DNA from: Rhodoferax sp.
GTDB taxonomy: Bacteria; Pseudomonadota; Gammaproteobacteria; Burkholderiales; Burkholderiaceae_C
DNA: 64,000 nucleotides
Reading direction: 5' to 3'
NCBI RefSeq assembly: GCF_030653815.1
Contig: NZ_JAURYQ010000024.1
Coordinates: 1 to 64,000 of the forward strand
The notes under the pieces are model-generated. The model ran no database searches. It worked only from the letters and a program-made list of their open reading frames with translations, and was not told the DNA's origin. Positions 30,290 to 40,282 of the stretch are shown piece after piece; positions within the stretch are counted from its first letter, which is position 1, and each line of letters opens with the position of its first letter. A program made the position numbers and the translations under genes.

Positions 30290-32158
30290 TTGGCAACATC
30301 TCAAACCTCGCTTCGCGCCCTGACCCTGGGCGCCATCGGTGTGGTCTATGGCGACATCGGCACCAGCGTGCTGTACGCCGTCAAGGAAGTCTTTGGCTCG
30401 GGCCATGTGCCTTTCACGGTCGACAACGTGATGGGCATTTTGTCGATCTTCTTCTGGACCCTCACCGTCATCATTTCCCTGAAATACGTGACTCTGGTGC
30501 TGCGCGCCGACAACAATGGCGAAGGCGGCCTGGTGGCCATGCTGGCGCTGGCCTCCCAATCGGTCAAGGACAAGCCCAAATTACGCCGGGTGCTGCTGTA
30601 TGTGGGCATTTTTGGCACCTGCCTGTTTTATGGCGATGGCGTCATCACCCCCGCCATCTCGGTGCTGTCGGCGGTTGAAGGCCTGGAGGTGGTGTCGCCC
30701 AACTTCAAGAAGGCCGTGATCCCGCTCACCCTGGTGATCCTGTTTGGCCTGTTTGCGGTGCAAAAACGCGGCACGGCCGACATCGGCAAATTTTTCGGCC
30801 CGATCACGCTGGTCTGGTTTATCAGCATTGCGGTGCTGGGCGTGTCCCACATCATGCACAACCCCGAGATTCTGTGGGCGCTGAGCCCGCACCATGCGCT
30901 GGCTTTCATGTGGGCTGAGCCGCTCACCACCTTCATCATCCTGGGGGCCGTGGTGCTGTGCGTGACGGGTGGCGAGGCGCTGTACGCCGACATGGGCCAC
31001 TTTGGCAAGAAGCCGATTCGGCTGGCCTGGTTTTTCATTGTCATGCCCTGCCTGACGCTGAACTATTTTGGCCAGGGCGCCCTGCTGCTGAGCAACCCGG
31101 AAGCTGTCAAGAACCCGTTTTTCATGATGGCGCCGGCCTGGGCACTGATTCCCTTGGTCTGCCTGGCCACGATGGCCACAGTGATCGCCTCGCAAGCGCT
31201 GATCACGGGCGCGTTTTCCGTCACCAAACAGGTGGTGCAACTGGGTTATCTGCCGCGCTTTCAGATGCTGCATACCAACGTCAAGGAAACCGGTCAAATC
31301 TACATGCCCTTTGTCAACTGGGGTCTGTTCGTCCTGATTGTGCTGGCGGTGTTGTTGTTCAAGTCCTCCAGCAACCTGGCCGCCGCTTATGGCATCGCCG
31401 TGACGCTGGACATGCTGATCACCACAGTGCTGACCTTCTTTGTGATCCGTTACGCCTGGGGTTACCCGCTGGCGCTCTGCCTGGCGGCCACCAGCGTTTT
31501 CTTTGTGGTGGACCTGGCTTTTTTCAGCTCCAATTTGCTCAAGCTGGCGGATGGCGGCTGGTTCCCCTTGCTGATTGCAGCGGGCGTGTTCACGGTCATG
31601 CTCACCTGGAAAGACGGTCGCCGTCTGCTCAACAAAAAACTGGCGGCCGATGCCATTGACCTGACCAGCTTTCTGGAAGCGGTGTTTGTCAGCCCGCCCA
31701 CCCGCGTGTCGGGCACCGCCGTATTCTTGACCGCTGCGCCCGGCACCGTGCCCAACGCCATGCTGCACAACCTGAAGCACAACAAGGTGCTCCATGAAGT
31801 CAACCTGTTTGTCACCGTGGTCAACCATGAGGTGCCCTGGATCGGCATGAACAAGCGCCTGGAGCTTGAAGCGCTGGGGCATGATTGCTGGCAGGTGGTG
31901 GTGAACTATGGCTTCAAGAACGAACCCGATTTGCCACGCGCCCTGCAACTGATGACCGGTCGTGGGTTCGAACTGGACCCCATGAGCACCAGCTATTTCC
32001 TGAGCCGCGACACCATCGCACCCACGCTGAGCGGTGGTATGGCACACTGGCGGGAAAAACTGTTTGCCCAAATGCACCTGAACGCCAGCGGCGCAGCCAA
32101 CTTCCTCAAGCTGCCCAGCAACTCGGTGGTGGAATTGGGCAGCAAGATAGAAATTTAA
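30290..32158 (+). CDS. kup: Low-affinity potassium uptake protein Kup
   Basis: A 622-residue K+/H+ symporter, the same length as the E. coli protein. It starts with the family hallmark [20 protein letters not shown], has about 12 hydrophobic segments, then a C-terminal cytoplasmic domain (after residue about 440). The start codon is a TTG at 30290 with no clear ribosome site; no better in-frame codon is seen before the conserved region. It lies between gshA and gshB, with only 9 bp to gshB. Confidence 0.95.
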   Translation: MATSQTSLRALTLGAIGVVYGDIGTSVLYAVKEVFGSGHVPFTVDNVMGILSIFFWTLTVIISLKYVTLVLRADNNGEGGLVAMLALASQSVKDKPKLRRVLLYVGIFGTCLFYGDGVITPAISVLSAVEGLEVVSPNFKKAVIPLTLVILFGLFAVQKRGTADIGKFFGPITLVWFISIAVLGVSHIMHNPEILWALSPHHALAFMWAEPLTTFIILGAVVLCVTGGEALYADMGHFGKKPIRLAWFFIVMPCLTLNYFGQGALLLSNPEAVKNPFFMMAPAWALIPLVCLATMATVIASQALITGAFSVTKQVVQLGYLPRFQMLHTNVKETGQIYMPFVNWGLFVLIVLAVLLFKSSSNLAAAYGIAVTLDMLITTVLTFFVIRYAWGYPLALCLAATSVFFVVDLAFFSSNLLKLADGGWFPLLIAAGVFTVMLTWKDGRRLLNKKLAADAIDLTSFLEAVFVSPPTRVSGTAVFLTAAPGTVPNAMLHNLKHNKVLHEVNLFVTVVNHEVPWIGMNKRLELEALGHDCWQVVVNYGFKNEPDLPRALQLMTGRGFELDPMSTSYFLSRDTIAPTLSGGMAHWREKLFAQMHLNASGAANFLKLPSNSVVELGSKIEI

Positions 32159-32167
32159 AGAGCCCAA

Positions 32168-33136
32168 ATGAACCTGTTATTCATCGCCGACCCGCTTGAG
32201 TCCTTCAAGATTTACAAGGACAGCACCTTCGCCATGATGCGCGAGGCGCAGGCCCGCGGCCATGTTTTAAGCGCGTGCGAACCCAAAGACATCATGTGGC
32301 AGCGCGGCGCGCCCGTGACCGCGTTTGTGCGCGACATCACCCTCACCGGCGACCCGGTGCTCTGGTTCAACGCCGCCCAGCACAAGCCTGATGAGCGCGG
32401 GCAGGCGCTCAAGGACTTCGACGCCGTGGTGATGCGCAAGGACCCGCCGTTCGACAGCGAGTTTTTTTACGCCACGCACCTGCTGGAGCAGGCCGAGCGC
32501 GAGGGCGCCAAGGTGTTCAACAAGCCCCGCGCGCTGCGTGACCACCCCGAAAAGCTGGCCATCATGGAATGGCCCCAGTTCATCGGACCGACCCTGGTCA
32601 CGCGCGACGCGCAGGACATCAAACGTTTTCACGCCGAGCACCACGACATCATCCTGAAACCGCTCGACGGCATGGGCGGAACGGGCATTTTCCGGGTCAA
32701 GGCGGACGGCCTGAACCTGGGCGCCATCACCGAAACACTCAACCGCGAAGGCGCCCAGACCGTGATGGTGCAAAAGTTTTTGCCCGCCATCTCAGAAGGT
32801 GACAAGCGTATTCTGGTGATTGGCGGCCAGCCCGTGCCTTATTGCCTGGCGCGCATTCCACAAGGTGGCGAAGTGCGCGGCAACCTGGCCGCAGGCGGCA
32901 AGGGGGTGGCGCAGCCCTTGAGCGCGCGCGACCGCGACATTGCCGAGGCCATCGGCCCGGTGCTGGCCCGGCGCGGCTTGCTGCTGATGGGCCTGGACGT
33001 GATCGGCGACAGCCTGACCGAGATCAACGTCACCAGCCCGACCTGTTTCCAGGAAATTTTTGACCAGACCGGCTTTGACGTGGCCGCCATGTTCGTGCAG
33101 GCGCTCGAGGCGGCGGTGGTCAACGCCCAGACTTGA
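32168..33136 (+). CDS. gshB: Glutathione synthetase
   Basis: A 322-residue ATP-grasp ligase joining gamma-glutamylcysteine and glycine. It starts NLLFIADPLESFKIYKDST, and the ATP-grasp loop is LKPLDGMGGTGIF. The catalytic/metal region near DVIGDSLTEINVTSPTCFQE completes the active site. Normal length. With gshA upstream it gives a complete glutathione pathway; ggt at 7.7-9.6 kb would degrade exported glutathione. Confidence 0.97.
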   Translation: MNLLFIADPLESFKIYKDSTFAMMREAQARGHVLSACEPKDIMWQRGAPVTAFVRDITLTGDPVLWFNAAQHKPDERGQALKDFDAVVMRKDPPFDSEFFYATHLLEQAEREGAKVFNKPRALRDHPEKLAIMEWPQFIGPTLVTRDAQDIKRFHAEHHDIILKPLDGMGGTGIFRVKADGLNLGAITETLNREGAQTVMVQKFLPAISEGDKRILVIGGQPVPYCLARIPQGGEVRGNLAAGGKGVAQPLSARDRDIAEAIGPVLARRGLLLMGLDVIGDSLTEINVTSPTCFQEIFDQTGFDVAAMFVQALEAAVVNAQT

Positions 33137-33159
33137 CGCCCAGCGATTGATGCAAGGGA

Positions 33160-33219
33160 TCAGCGCAACAAGACGTAAAGAATAATGATGAACAAAATAG
33201 TGCCGACACCGATATACAT
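33160..33219 (-). CDS. Tiny predicted membrane peptide (19 aa)
   Basis: A reverse-strand ORF encodes 19 residues starting MYIGVGTILF, almost entirely one hydrophobic helix and ending with a single arginine. The ATG is preceded by a good ribosome site (GGTGGAG, 6-nt spacer), which is why I consider it real. A longer version starting at 33237 would add six residues. It lies between gshB and rep, antisense to both transcripts. The function is unknown. Confidence 0.5.
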   Translation of the reverse strand: MYIGVGTILFIIILYVLLR

Positions 33220-33240
33220 AGCTGACTCCACCGCCATGCC

Positions 33241-33260
33241 CACCCTCGACAAGGGTGTTT
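33241..33260. other. Short hairpin CACCCT-5-AGGGTG
   Basis: Six-base arms flank a five-base loop and are followed on the forward strand by only TTT. It could be a weak terminator for the gshA-kup-gshB operon, although it lies more than 100 bp past the gshB stop. The remaining sequence up to rep (33261-33398) shows nothing I recognise. Confidence 0.3.
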
Positions 33261-33398
33261 CAACACGCGTTAGCAGCACAATTTAGTCGCATACCGCAGA
33301 CCCGTCGGTGCTCTGGCGAACAAAGCGCCAAAGCGCTGAAGAAGCTGTAGCGCACCGGCACTGGTTATGATTCGCCCCTTCGCGAAAATTGCCTCCTG

Positions 33399-35558
33399 AT
33401 GTCCTCCCCCTCCCCCAATACCGGCCTCAACCTGGCCCAGCAGGAAGCTGTGAACTTCATGCATGGTCCCTGCCTGGTGCTGGCCGGCGCCGGTTCGGGC
33501 AAAACGCGCGTCATCACCCACAAGATTGGCCGTTTGATCCAGTCCGGGGTGGCAGCCAAAAACATCTTTGCCATCACCTTCACCAACAAGGCCGCCGCCG
33601 AGATGCGCGAACGCGCCCGCGGCCTGATTGGGCGAGCGGCCAAGGATGCGGTGATTTGCACCTTTCACGCCCTGGGGGTGCGCCTGCTGCGTGAGGACGG
33701 CGCCGCACTGGGACTCAAACCCCAGTTTTCCATTCTCGACAGCGACGACGTCAACAGCATCCTGAAAGATGCCGGTGGCAGTGTCGATGCTGCGACGGCG
33801 CGCAGCTGGCAGTGGACCATCAGTCTGTGGAAAAACCAGGGAATGAACTCGACAGCGGCGTTGGCGTCAGCCAGCAACGACTCTGATCGCATCATCGCGC
33901 GCGTGATGGCGCACTATGAGGAACGGCTCACCGCCTACCAAAGCGTCGACTTTGACGACCTGATCAGCCTGCCGCTGAAACTGCTACAAAACCACGAGGC
34001 GGTGCGGCAAAAGTGGCAAAAACAGGTCGGGCACATCCTGGTGGACGAATACCAGGATACCAACGCCACCCAATACGACCTGCTGAAACTGCTGGTGGGC
34101 GGCAAGGACCCGGCACAGGCCCGCTTTACCGCCGTGGGCGACGACGACCAGTCCATTTACGGCTGGCGCGGCGCCACACTCGACAACCTGAAAAAACTCC
34201 CCGTTGATTTCCCGGCACTCAAGGTCATCAAACTGGAGCAAAACTACCGCTCCACCGGGGCCATTTTGCGCGCCGCCAACAACGTGATCGGGCCCAACCC
34301 CAAGCTCTACCCGAAGAACCTGTGGAGCGACCTGGGCGAAGGCGAACCGGTGCGGGTGGTCGATGCCGACACCGAGGAACACGAGGCCGAGCGCACCGTG
34401 GCGCGCATCCAGAGCCTGCGTGCCAGTGGTCTGAACCAGGCCGGGCCGCAGTTCAAGGAATTCCGCGACTTTGCCGTGCTCTACCGCGCCAATCACCAGG
34501 CCAAAACTTTTGAGAAGGCGCTGCGCAAGGCGGCCATTCCGTACAAGGTGTCGGGTGGCACCAGCTTTTTTGACCGCGCCGAAATCAAGGACCTGTGCGC
34601 CTGGTTCAGGCTCTGGATCAACAACAACGACGACCCGGCGTTTCTGCGCGCCGTGACCACGCCCAAACGTGGCATTGGCCATCAGACGCTGGCTCACCTC
34701 GGTGACTTTGCCACCAAATACCGGGTCAGCATGTTCGGGGCGTTGTTTTCCAGCAGCCTCGGGGCAGTGATCTCAGGCAAGGCGCTGGGCAGCCTGCATG
34801 AATTCGGCCGCGAGATCAACGACCTGGAGTTTCGCGCCCGCCACACGCTGGGCGCCGAGGCCGCCAAAATCTTTTTGCTCGATTGGCTCAAGGACATCGG
34901 TTTTGAGCAATACCTGCTCGACGGCGAGGACAGCGAGAAAGTGGCTGCCGCGCGCTGGAGCAATGTGCTGGACTTTGTCGACTGGATGAGCGGGCGCTGC
35001 GGCGGCCAGATTGACGACGCCGCTGGCGTCAGCACGGCGGGCGAGGTCAAGTCACTGCTGGAAGTGGCGCAAACCGTGTCGCTGTTGTCCACCATCAGCG
35101 AACGCGAGACCGACCAGAACGTGGTCACGCTGTCGACGCTGCACGCCGCCAAGGGGCTGGAATGGCCGCATGTGATGCTGGTGGGCGTGACCGAGGGCAT
35201 GCTGCCGTTCAAGCTGCGCGACAACCCGGACGAGGCCCCCGCCAGTAACGCGTCAAGTGCGCTGCGTGCCGCTGCGCAGGAGGCCGCCAGTGCCACCCTC
35301 ACCACCCACCTGCAGGAAGAGCGCCGCCTGATGTATGTCGGCATCACCCGGGCCCAGCGCAGCCTGGCCGTGAGCTGGACACGCAAGCGCAAAAAAGGCC
35401 GCGAGATGATCGCCGCCCAGCCCAGCCGCTTCATCGCCGAGATGGGGCTGGATCAGAACACCGTGAAAGAAGACCCGCGCGAAAAGCTCAAGGCCTTGCG
35501 CGCCGAGTTCGCGCAGAAGGCACTGGATGGGGCGGCGGCGCGGGCGCTGGTCAAATAG
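33399..35558 (+). CDS. rep: ATP-dependent DNA helicase Rep
   Basis: A 719-residue superfamily 1A 3'-5' helicase that helps replication forks past obstacles. The Q-motif region LAQQEAV precedes Walker A GAGSGKT (30-36). Motif Ia AITFTNKAA, Walker B LVDEYQDTN, motif III GDDDQSIYGWRGA, motif IV KLEQNYRS, motif V TLHAAKGLEWP and motif VI YVGITRAQ follow. Overall similarity to E. coli Rep (PCLVLAGAGSGKTRVIT) exceeds that to UvrD or PcrA. No fused nuclease domain. Confidence 0.95.
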   Translation: MSSPSPNTGLNLAQQEAVNFMHGPCLVLAGAGSGKTRVITHKIGRLIQSGVAAKNIFAITFTNKAAAEMRERARGLIGRAAKDAVICTFHALGVRLLREDGAALGLKPQFSILDSDDVNSILKDAGGSVDAATARSWQWTISLWKNQGMNSTAALASASNDSDRIIARVMAHYEERLTAYQSVDFDDLISLPLKLLQNHEAVRQKWQKQVGHILVDEYQDTNATQYDLLKLLVGGKDPAQARFTAVGDDDQSIYGWRGATLDNLKKLPVDFPALKVIKLEQNYRSTGAILRAANNVIGPNPKLYPKNLWSDLGEGEPVRVVDADTEEHEAERTVARIQSLRASGLNQAGPQFKEFRDFAVLYRANHQAKTFEKALRKAAIPYKVSGGTSFFDRAEIKDLCAWFRLWINNNDDPAFLRAVTTPKRGIGHQTLAHLGDFATKYRVSMFGALFSSSLGAVISGKALGSLHEFGREINDLEFRARHTLGAEAAKIFLLDWLKDIGFEQYLLDGEDSEKVAAARWSNVLDFVDWMSGRCGGQIDDAAGVSTAGEVKSLLEVAQTVSLLSTISERETDQNVVTLSTLHAAKGLEWPHVMLVGVTEGMLPFKLRDNPDEAPASNASSALRAAAQEAASATLTTHLQEERRLMYVGITRAQRSLAVSWTRKRKKGREMIAAQPSRFIAEMGLDQNTVKEDPREKLKALRAEFAQKALDGAAARALVK

Positions 35559-35633
35559 GGCGGGACAACTTAAGCGTGGACGGACCGATGACAACCCCGA
35601 CATCAGCGACCTGATTTGCCAGGGGCACCAGAC

Positions 35634-35810
35634 TCAGACCACCCGCTCCAGAATCAGCACAGCAAAAAAACCAAAGGCTGACAGCAAGGCCCATTTCAGG
35701 ACCATCCAGCCATAGCGCTTGAACCGCGGGTCACCGGTGCCGGCGTAAAAACCAAACGACACCAGGGCAGCCAACAGCATCAGCAAGACCAGCCAGCGAA
35801 ACAGCAGCAT
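35634..35810 (-). CDS. Small two-helix membrane protein downstream of lpxC (58 aa)
   Basis: An ORF of 58 residues starting MLLFRWLVLLMLL has two hydrophobic helices (about 4-22 and 36-54). A polar, basic loop (TGDPRFKRYGW) lies between them. The ATG lies 12 bp after the lpxC stop on the same strand, so it would be the last gene of the dcw operon. No Shine-Dalgarno sequence is clear, so translation may depend on coupling. I do not recognise the family. It converges with rep. Confidence 0.65.
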   Translation of the reverse strand: MLLFRWLVLLMLLAALVSFGFYAGTGDPRFKRYGWMVLKWALLSAFGFFAVLILERVV

Positions 35811-35822
35811 GGTCGGTCGCGC

Positions 35823-36746
35823 CTACCAGGCCCGCGCCAGTTGCGCAAAGCCGGCCGGCGCCTGCTTTTCGTTCTCAAACGTCACCACATCCCAGGCTTC
35901 GGGGTGGTTCAACAACTCGCGCAACAGCAGGTTGTTGAGCGCATGGCCCGAGCGAAACGCGCTGTAGCTGGCCAGCAGGGGTTTGCCCAAAATGTACAGG
36001 TCGCCCATGGCGTCGAGGATTTTGTGTTTGACAAACTCGTCGTCGTAACGCAGGCCACCGGCATTGAGCACCTTGTAGTCGTCCATCACGATGGCGTTGT
36101 CCAGCCCCCCGCCCAGGGCCAGGCCGTTGGCGCGCATCATCTCGACATCCTTGGTAAAACCAAAGGTGCGGGCACGGGCAATGTCCCGGGAATACGACCC
36201 CGTGCTCATGTCAAACAGCACGCTCTGGCCGGTCGAGTCCACCGCCGGGTGGCTGAAGTCGATCTCGAAACTGAGCCGGTAGCCGTGATAGGGCTCCAGC
36301 CGCGCCCATTTGACGTTGTCACCCTCGCCCTGGCGCACTTCCACCGGCGCCAGCACGCGAACGAAACGCTTGGGCGCGTCTTGCAGCTCAATGCCGGCAC
36401 TTTGCAGCAAAAACACGAACGAAGCCGCCGAGCCGTCCAGGATGGGCACTTCTTCGGCGGTGATGTCCACATACAGGTTGTCCACGCCCAGACCGGCACA
36501 GGCCGACATCAGGTGTTCGACCGTGTGCACCTTGACATCGCCCGTGGAAATGGTGGAGGCCATGCGGGTGTCAGAAACCGCCAGCGCCGTCACCGGAATG
36601 TCGACCGGCTCGGGCAAGTCGACACGCCGGAACACGATGCCGGTGTCAGGCGGCGCCGGGCGCAGGCTGATCTCCACCCGCTGGCCGCTGTGCAGGCCCA
36701 TGCCGACGGCACGCGTCAATGTTTTGAGGGTTCGTTGTTTAAGCAC
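35823..36746 (-). CDS. lpxC: UDP-3-O-acyl-N-acetylglucosamine deacetylase
   Basis: A 307-residue zinc enzyme catalysing the committed step of lipid A synthesis. Zinc ligands are in [10 protein letters not shown] and in [10 protein letters not shown]; the catalytic histidine lies in RSGHALNN. It begins [15 protein letters not shown], the standard N-terminus. The position at the end of the dcw cluster after ftsZ is as in E. coli. The acetylated substrate derives from UDP-GlcNAc made by the GlmS/GlmU pathway. Confidence 0.97.
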   Translation of the reverse strand: MLKQRTLKTLTRAVGMGLHSGQRVEISLRPAPPDTGIVFRRVDLPEPVDIPVTALAVSDTRMASTISTGDVKVHTVEHLMSACAGLGVDNLYVDITAEEVPILDGSAASFVFLLQSAGIELQDAPKRFVRVLAPVEVRQGEGDNVKWARLEPYHGYRLSFEIDFSHPAVDSTGQSVLFDMSTGSYSRDIARARTFGFTKDVEMMRANGLALGGGLDNAIVMDDYKVLNAGGLRYDDEFVKHKILDAMGDLYILGKPLLASYSAFRSGHALNNLLLRELLNHPEAWDVVTFENEKQAPAGFAQLARAW

Positions 36747-36811
36747 AGAAGGATTTTACTTTTGCCGCCGGCATCGGCCATGACTGGCGACCGATTACCT
36801 GCACGGGATAC

Positions 36812-36838
36812 CCCGGATTGCGCTGCGCTTCATCCGGG
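36812..36838. repeat. REP-like palindrome between ftsZ and lpxC
   Basis: CCCGGAT and ATCCGGG arms enclose a loop with TGCGCTGCGC. The sequence resembles dispersed palindromes found between genes in many proteobacteria. It could shape the ftsZ 3' end. Whether other copies exist in this genome cannot be seen here. Confidence 0.5.
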
Positions 36839-36850
36839 CTACCAAAGCCC

Positions 36851-38104
36851 TCAATCCGCCTGCTTGCGCAAAAACGCCGGGATCTCGAAGTCGTCCATGC
36901 CGCCGTTGCTCAAGGCATCGACCTTGGCCGCCGCCGAAGTGCGATTGCGCCAGACGCTGGGCGTGGCCAGGGATCCGTAGTCGGTCTGGGTGCGCCCCGC
37001 ATTGCTGGTCGCCATGGAACTGGTCGCCTGGCCCATGCCGACCGGGTTGTTCAAGGTCGGGATATGGAACGGTGCGTCGTGCGTGCCGGTGCGCAGTCCC
37101 ATCTCGGGCTGGGTTTGTGTCACCACCAGTTTCGGGCGCTGTGCCTGGCGGCTCAGGCCGGTGGCCACCACGGTGACGCGAATCTGGTCACCCAGGTTGT
37201 CGTCGTAAGCGGTGCCGTAGATCACATGGGCATCCTGCGAGGCGTAGTCACGGATGGTGTTCATGGCCACCTTGGACTCGGACAGTTTCAGACTGCCCTT
37301 GGCGGCCGAAATCAGCACCAGCACGCCCTTGGCGCCTGACAGGTCGATGCCTTCGAGCAGTGGGCAGGCCACGGCATGCTCGGCGGCAATGCGGGCGCGG
37401 TCCGGACCGGCCGCCACGGCCGTGCCCATCATGGCTTTGCCGGGCTCGCCCATGACGGTGCGCACGTCTTCAAAGTCGACGTTCACATGGCCTGGCACGT
37501 TGATGATTTCGGCAATGCCGCCCACGGCGTTCTTGAGCACGTCGTTGGCGTGGGCGAAAGCCTCGTCCTGGGTGGCATCTTCGCCCAACACGTCGAGCAG
37601 CTTTTCGTTCAACACCACGATCAGGGAATCGACATTGGCTTCGAGTTCGGCCAGGCCGCTCTCGGCGTTGTCCATGCGGCGCTTGCCTTCAAACTCGAAG
37701 GGTTTGGTCACCACACCCACGGTCAGAATCCCCATTTCACGCGCCACCCGCGCAATCACGGGGGCTGCGCCGGTGCCGGTGCCACCGCCCATGCCGGCCG
37801 TGATGAACAGCATGTGCGCGCCGTCAATGGCTTCGCGGATGTGCTCGATGGCCAGTTCCGCCGCTTCACGCGCCTTGTCGGGCTTGCTGCCGGCGCCCAG
37901 TCCGGTGCTGCCGAGCTGGATGATGAGGTGGGCGTCGCTGGTGCTGAGCGCCTGCGAGTCGGTGTTGGCGCAGATGAATTCCACGCCCTGGACAGCGCTG
38001 GCAATCATGTGGGCAACAGCGTTGCCGCCGCCGCCGCCGACGCCGATCACCTTGATCTGGGTGCCTTGGTTAAAGCCTTCTTCGTCGATGAGTTCAATGG
38101 GCAT
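36851..38104 (-). CDS. ftsZ: Cell division GTPase FtsZ
   Basis: A 417-residue tubulin homologue that forms the Z ring. GTP-binding loop GGGTGTG is at residues 106-112. The N-terminal IKVIGVGGGGGNAV is typical, and the C-terminal peptide DDFEIPAFLRKQ binds FtsA/ZipA. The start at 38104 (MPIELIDEEG) is chosen because AAGGAGAG precedes it by 6 nt; an in-frame ATG seven codons upstream lacks this. The 141-bp gap to ftsA contains two ATAACTG repeats 10 bp apart (38136 and 38146) that might mark a local regulatory site. Confidence 0.98.
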   Translation of the reverse strand: MPIELIDEEGFNQGTQIKVIGVGGGGGNAVAHMIASAVQGVEFICANTDSQALSTSDAHLIIQLGSTGLGAGSKPDKAREAAELAIEHIREAIDGAHMLFITAGMGGGTGTGAAPVIARVAREMGILTVGVVTKPFEFEGKRRMDNAESGLAELEANVDSLIVVLNEKLLDVLGEDATQDEAFAHANDVLKNAVGGIAEIINVPGHVNVDFEDVRTVMGEPGKAMMGTAVAAGPDRARIAAEHAVACPLLEGIDLSGAKGVLVLISAAKGSLKLSESKVAMNTIRDYASQDAHVIYGTAYDDNLGDQIRVTVVATGLSRQAQRPKLVVTQTQPEMGLRTGTHDAPFHIPTLNNPVGMGQATSSMATSNAGRTQTDYGSLATPSVWRNRTSAAAKVDALSNGGMDDFEIPAFLRKQAD

Positions 38105-38245
38105 GGTGCTCTCCTTGGGTTTCAATGAATAAAAAATAACTGGACATAACTGACTGAAATGGGTTCTTGGGGCTAACTGGCGGGTCCATGCACCGCCATC
38201 GTCGTTGCGGGCTGGCGCGGCAGTGCCACAGGGTGTTTTTCATGA

Positions 38246-39475
38246 TCAGAAGTTCCCCACAAACCAGTCCTTGACGGAACTGAAAGCGGTTTTCACCGAA
38301 CCGTTTTTCTGCCCCACCTTGATGCCGCGCAAGCGCGCCATGCGGGCTTCTTCAAGCAGACCCATCACCGTGGCGGCACGCGGCTGCGCCACCATGTCGG
38401 ACAACACGCCGGTGTATTTGGGCAGGCCACGGCGCACCGGTTTCAAAAAGATGTCTTCGCCAAGCTCGACCATGCCGGGCATGACGCAGCTGCCGCCCGT
38501 GAGCACGATGCCGCTGGACAGCATTTCCTCGAAACCCGACTCGCGCATCACCTGGTGCACCAGGCTGAAAATTTCTTCCACCCGCGGTTCGATCACGCCG
38601 GCCAGCGCCTGGCGGCTCAGCATGCGCGGGCCGCGGTCGCCCAGGCCGGGCACCTCCACCTGCGCCTCGGGGTCGGCCAGCAACTGTTTGGCGTAACCGT
38701 TTTCCACCTTGATTTCCTCGGCATCCTTGGTCGGCGTGCGCAGTGCCATGGCGATGTCGCTGGTGATCAAATCGCCGGCAATCGGAATGACGGCGGTGTG
38801 GCGGATGGCACCGTTGGTGAAAATGGCCAGGTCGGTGGTGCCGGCACCGATGTCGACCAGCGCCACGCCGAGTTCGCGTTCGTCCTCGGTCAACACCGAC
38901 AGGCTGCTGGCCAGCGGGTTCAGCATGAGCTGTTCGACCTCCAGGCCGCAGCGGCGCACGCATTTGATGATGTTCTCGGCCGCGCTCTGAGCCCCGGTGA
39001 CGATGTGCACCTTGGCCTCCAACCGGATGCCGCTCATGCCGATCGGCTCTTTCACGTCCTGGCCATCAATGATGAATTCCTGCGGCTCCACCAGCAGCAG
39101 ACGCTGGTCGGTCGAGATGTTGATGGCCTTGGCGGTTTCGACCACCCGCGCCACGTCGGCGGCAGAGACCTCGCGGTCCTTGATGGCCACCATGCCGTGC
39201 GAGTTCATGCCGCGAATGTGGCTGCCGGTGATGCCGGTGTAGACCCGCTGGATCTTGCAGTCGGCCATCAGCTCGGCTTCCTTGAGCGCCTGCTGAATGC
39301 TCAGCACCGTGGCGTCGATGTTGACCACCACGCCGCGTTTGAGCCCGTTGCTCGGCGCCACGCCCAGGCCGGCCAGCTTGAGCTCGCCACCCGGCATGAC
39401 CTCGGCCACCACCACCATCACCTTGGCGGTGCCGATGTCCAGACCGACGACCAAATCCTTGTACTCTTTTGCCAT
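38246..39475 (-). CDS. ftsA: Cell division protein FtsA
   Basis: A 409-residue actin-like ATPase that tethers FtsZ to the membrane. It has the phosphate-1 motif VVGLDIGTAKV near the N-terminus, VDIGAGTTDLAIF (phosphate-2) and VLTGGSCVMPGM. The C-terminal amphipathic helix (about the last 15 residues, VKTAFSSVKDWFVGNF) is the membrane target. It lies between ftsQ and ftsZ as expected. Full length and intact. Confidence 0.97.
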   Translation of the reverse strand: MAKEYKDLVVGLDIGTAKVMVVVAEVMPGGELKLAGLGVAPSNGLKRGVVVNIDATVLSIQQALKEAELMADCKIQRVYTGITGSHIRGMNSHGMVAIKDREVSAADVARVVETAKAINISTDQRLLLVEPQEFIIDGQDVKEPIGMSGIRLEAKVHIVTGAQSAAENIIKCVRRCGLEVEQLMLNPLASSLSVLTEDERELGVALVDIGAGTTDLAIFTNGAIRHTAVIPIAGDLITSDIAMALRTPTKDAEEIKVENGYAKQLLADPEAQVEVPGLGDRGPRMLSRQALAGVIEPRVEEIFSLVHQVMRESGFEEMLSSGIVLTGGSCVMPGMVELGEDIFLKPVRRGLPKYTGVLSDMVAQPRAATVMGLLEEARMARLRGIKVGQKNGSVKTAFSSVKDWFVGNF

Positions 39476-39487
39476 TGCGTCACCTGT

Positions 39488-40282
39488 TCACTTGATTACT
39501 TTTTTCATGTCCGCCGCCTCAACCGTGCTCACCCCGTTCAACCGGATGGCATAACCATCGGTATGGCGCAAGTCGACCGAAGCGAGTTGATCGACACCGC
39601 GGTTGTAGCGCGCTGTCGCCTGGGTCACGGTCTTCAAAAATCGCTCCAGCCGCGCCAACAGTTCCTCGGTGCTGCCGCTGCCCAGCTCCAGCGTGGTGCC
39701 CGACTCCAGCTGCGCGCGCCAGCCGCCGCGCGCTGTCAGCTCCAACTGCTCCAGCGTCAGCTCCATCGGAGCCAGCATCGGCTGCAGCGTCTGGTAGGTG
39801 GCCAGCACCCGGGCGCTTTGGCCCTCGGGGCCATTCAGGCGTGGCAACTGGTCCTGCTCCAGCTCCCCCAAATTGACTTCGAACACTTCACCAAAACTGT
39901 TAACCAGGCGCGAGTCACCTTCCACACCCCAATAAGCCACCGGCGCATGCTCCTGCAACTGCACCTTGAGCCGGTTCGGAAAATCACGCCGTACCACCGC
40001 CTGCCGCACCCAGGGCATGGTCTCGAACACCTGGCGCGTGGCTTGCAGGTCGAGCGTGAAGAAAGTGCCTTTCAGGCGTGGCATCACGTTGGCGCGCAGC
40101 GAAATCGCGTTGTAGTGCGACACATCGCCGACCACCGTGACGCCCCGGATGGCAAAGCGGGGCAACTGCAGCACGTAGGCCAGGGCAGCGCCCAGCAGCA
40201 TGAGCGCCAGCACGCCGAACAGGGCGCTGGCCAGCCCGTTCATGAGCCGGATGTCGAGCGGCAGGGGCGCGGCGTTGGTCAT
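39488..40282 (-). CDS. ftsQ: Cell division protein FtsQ
   Basis: A 264-residue bitopic inner-membrane divisome protein. A short cytoplasmic N-terminus is followed by one hydrophobic helix (about 14-37), then the POTRA domain opening [16 protein letters not shown] and the periplasmic beta domain with [18 protein letters not shown]. It links FtsL/FtsB to the late divisome. The ATG overlaps the ddlB stop by 4 nt. Confidence 0.95.
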   Translation of the reverse strand: MTNAAPLPLDIRLMNGLASALFGVLALMLLGAALAYVLQLPRFAIRGVTVVGDVSHYNAISLRANVMPRLKGTFFTLDLQATRQVFETMPWVRQAVVRRDFPNRLKVQLQEHAPVAYWGVEGDSRLVNSFGEVFEVNLGELEQDQLPRLNGPEGQSARVLATYQTLQPMLAPMELTLEQLELTARGGWRAQLESGTTLELGSGSTEELLARLERFLKTVTQATARYNRGVDQLASVDLRHTDGYAIRLNGVSTVEAADMKKVIK

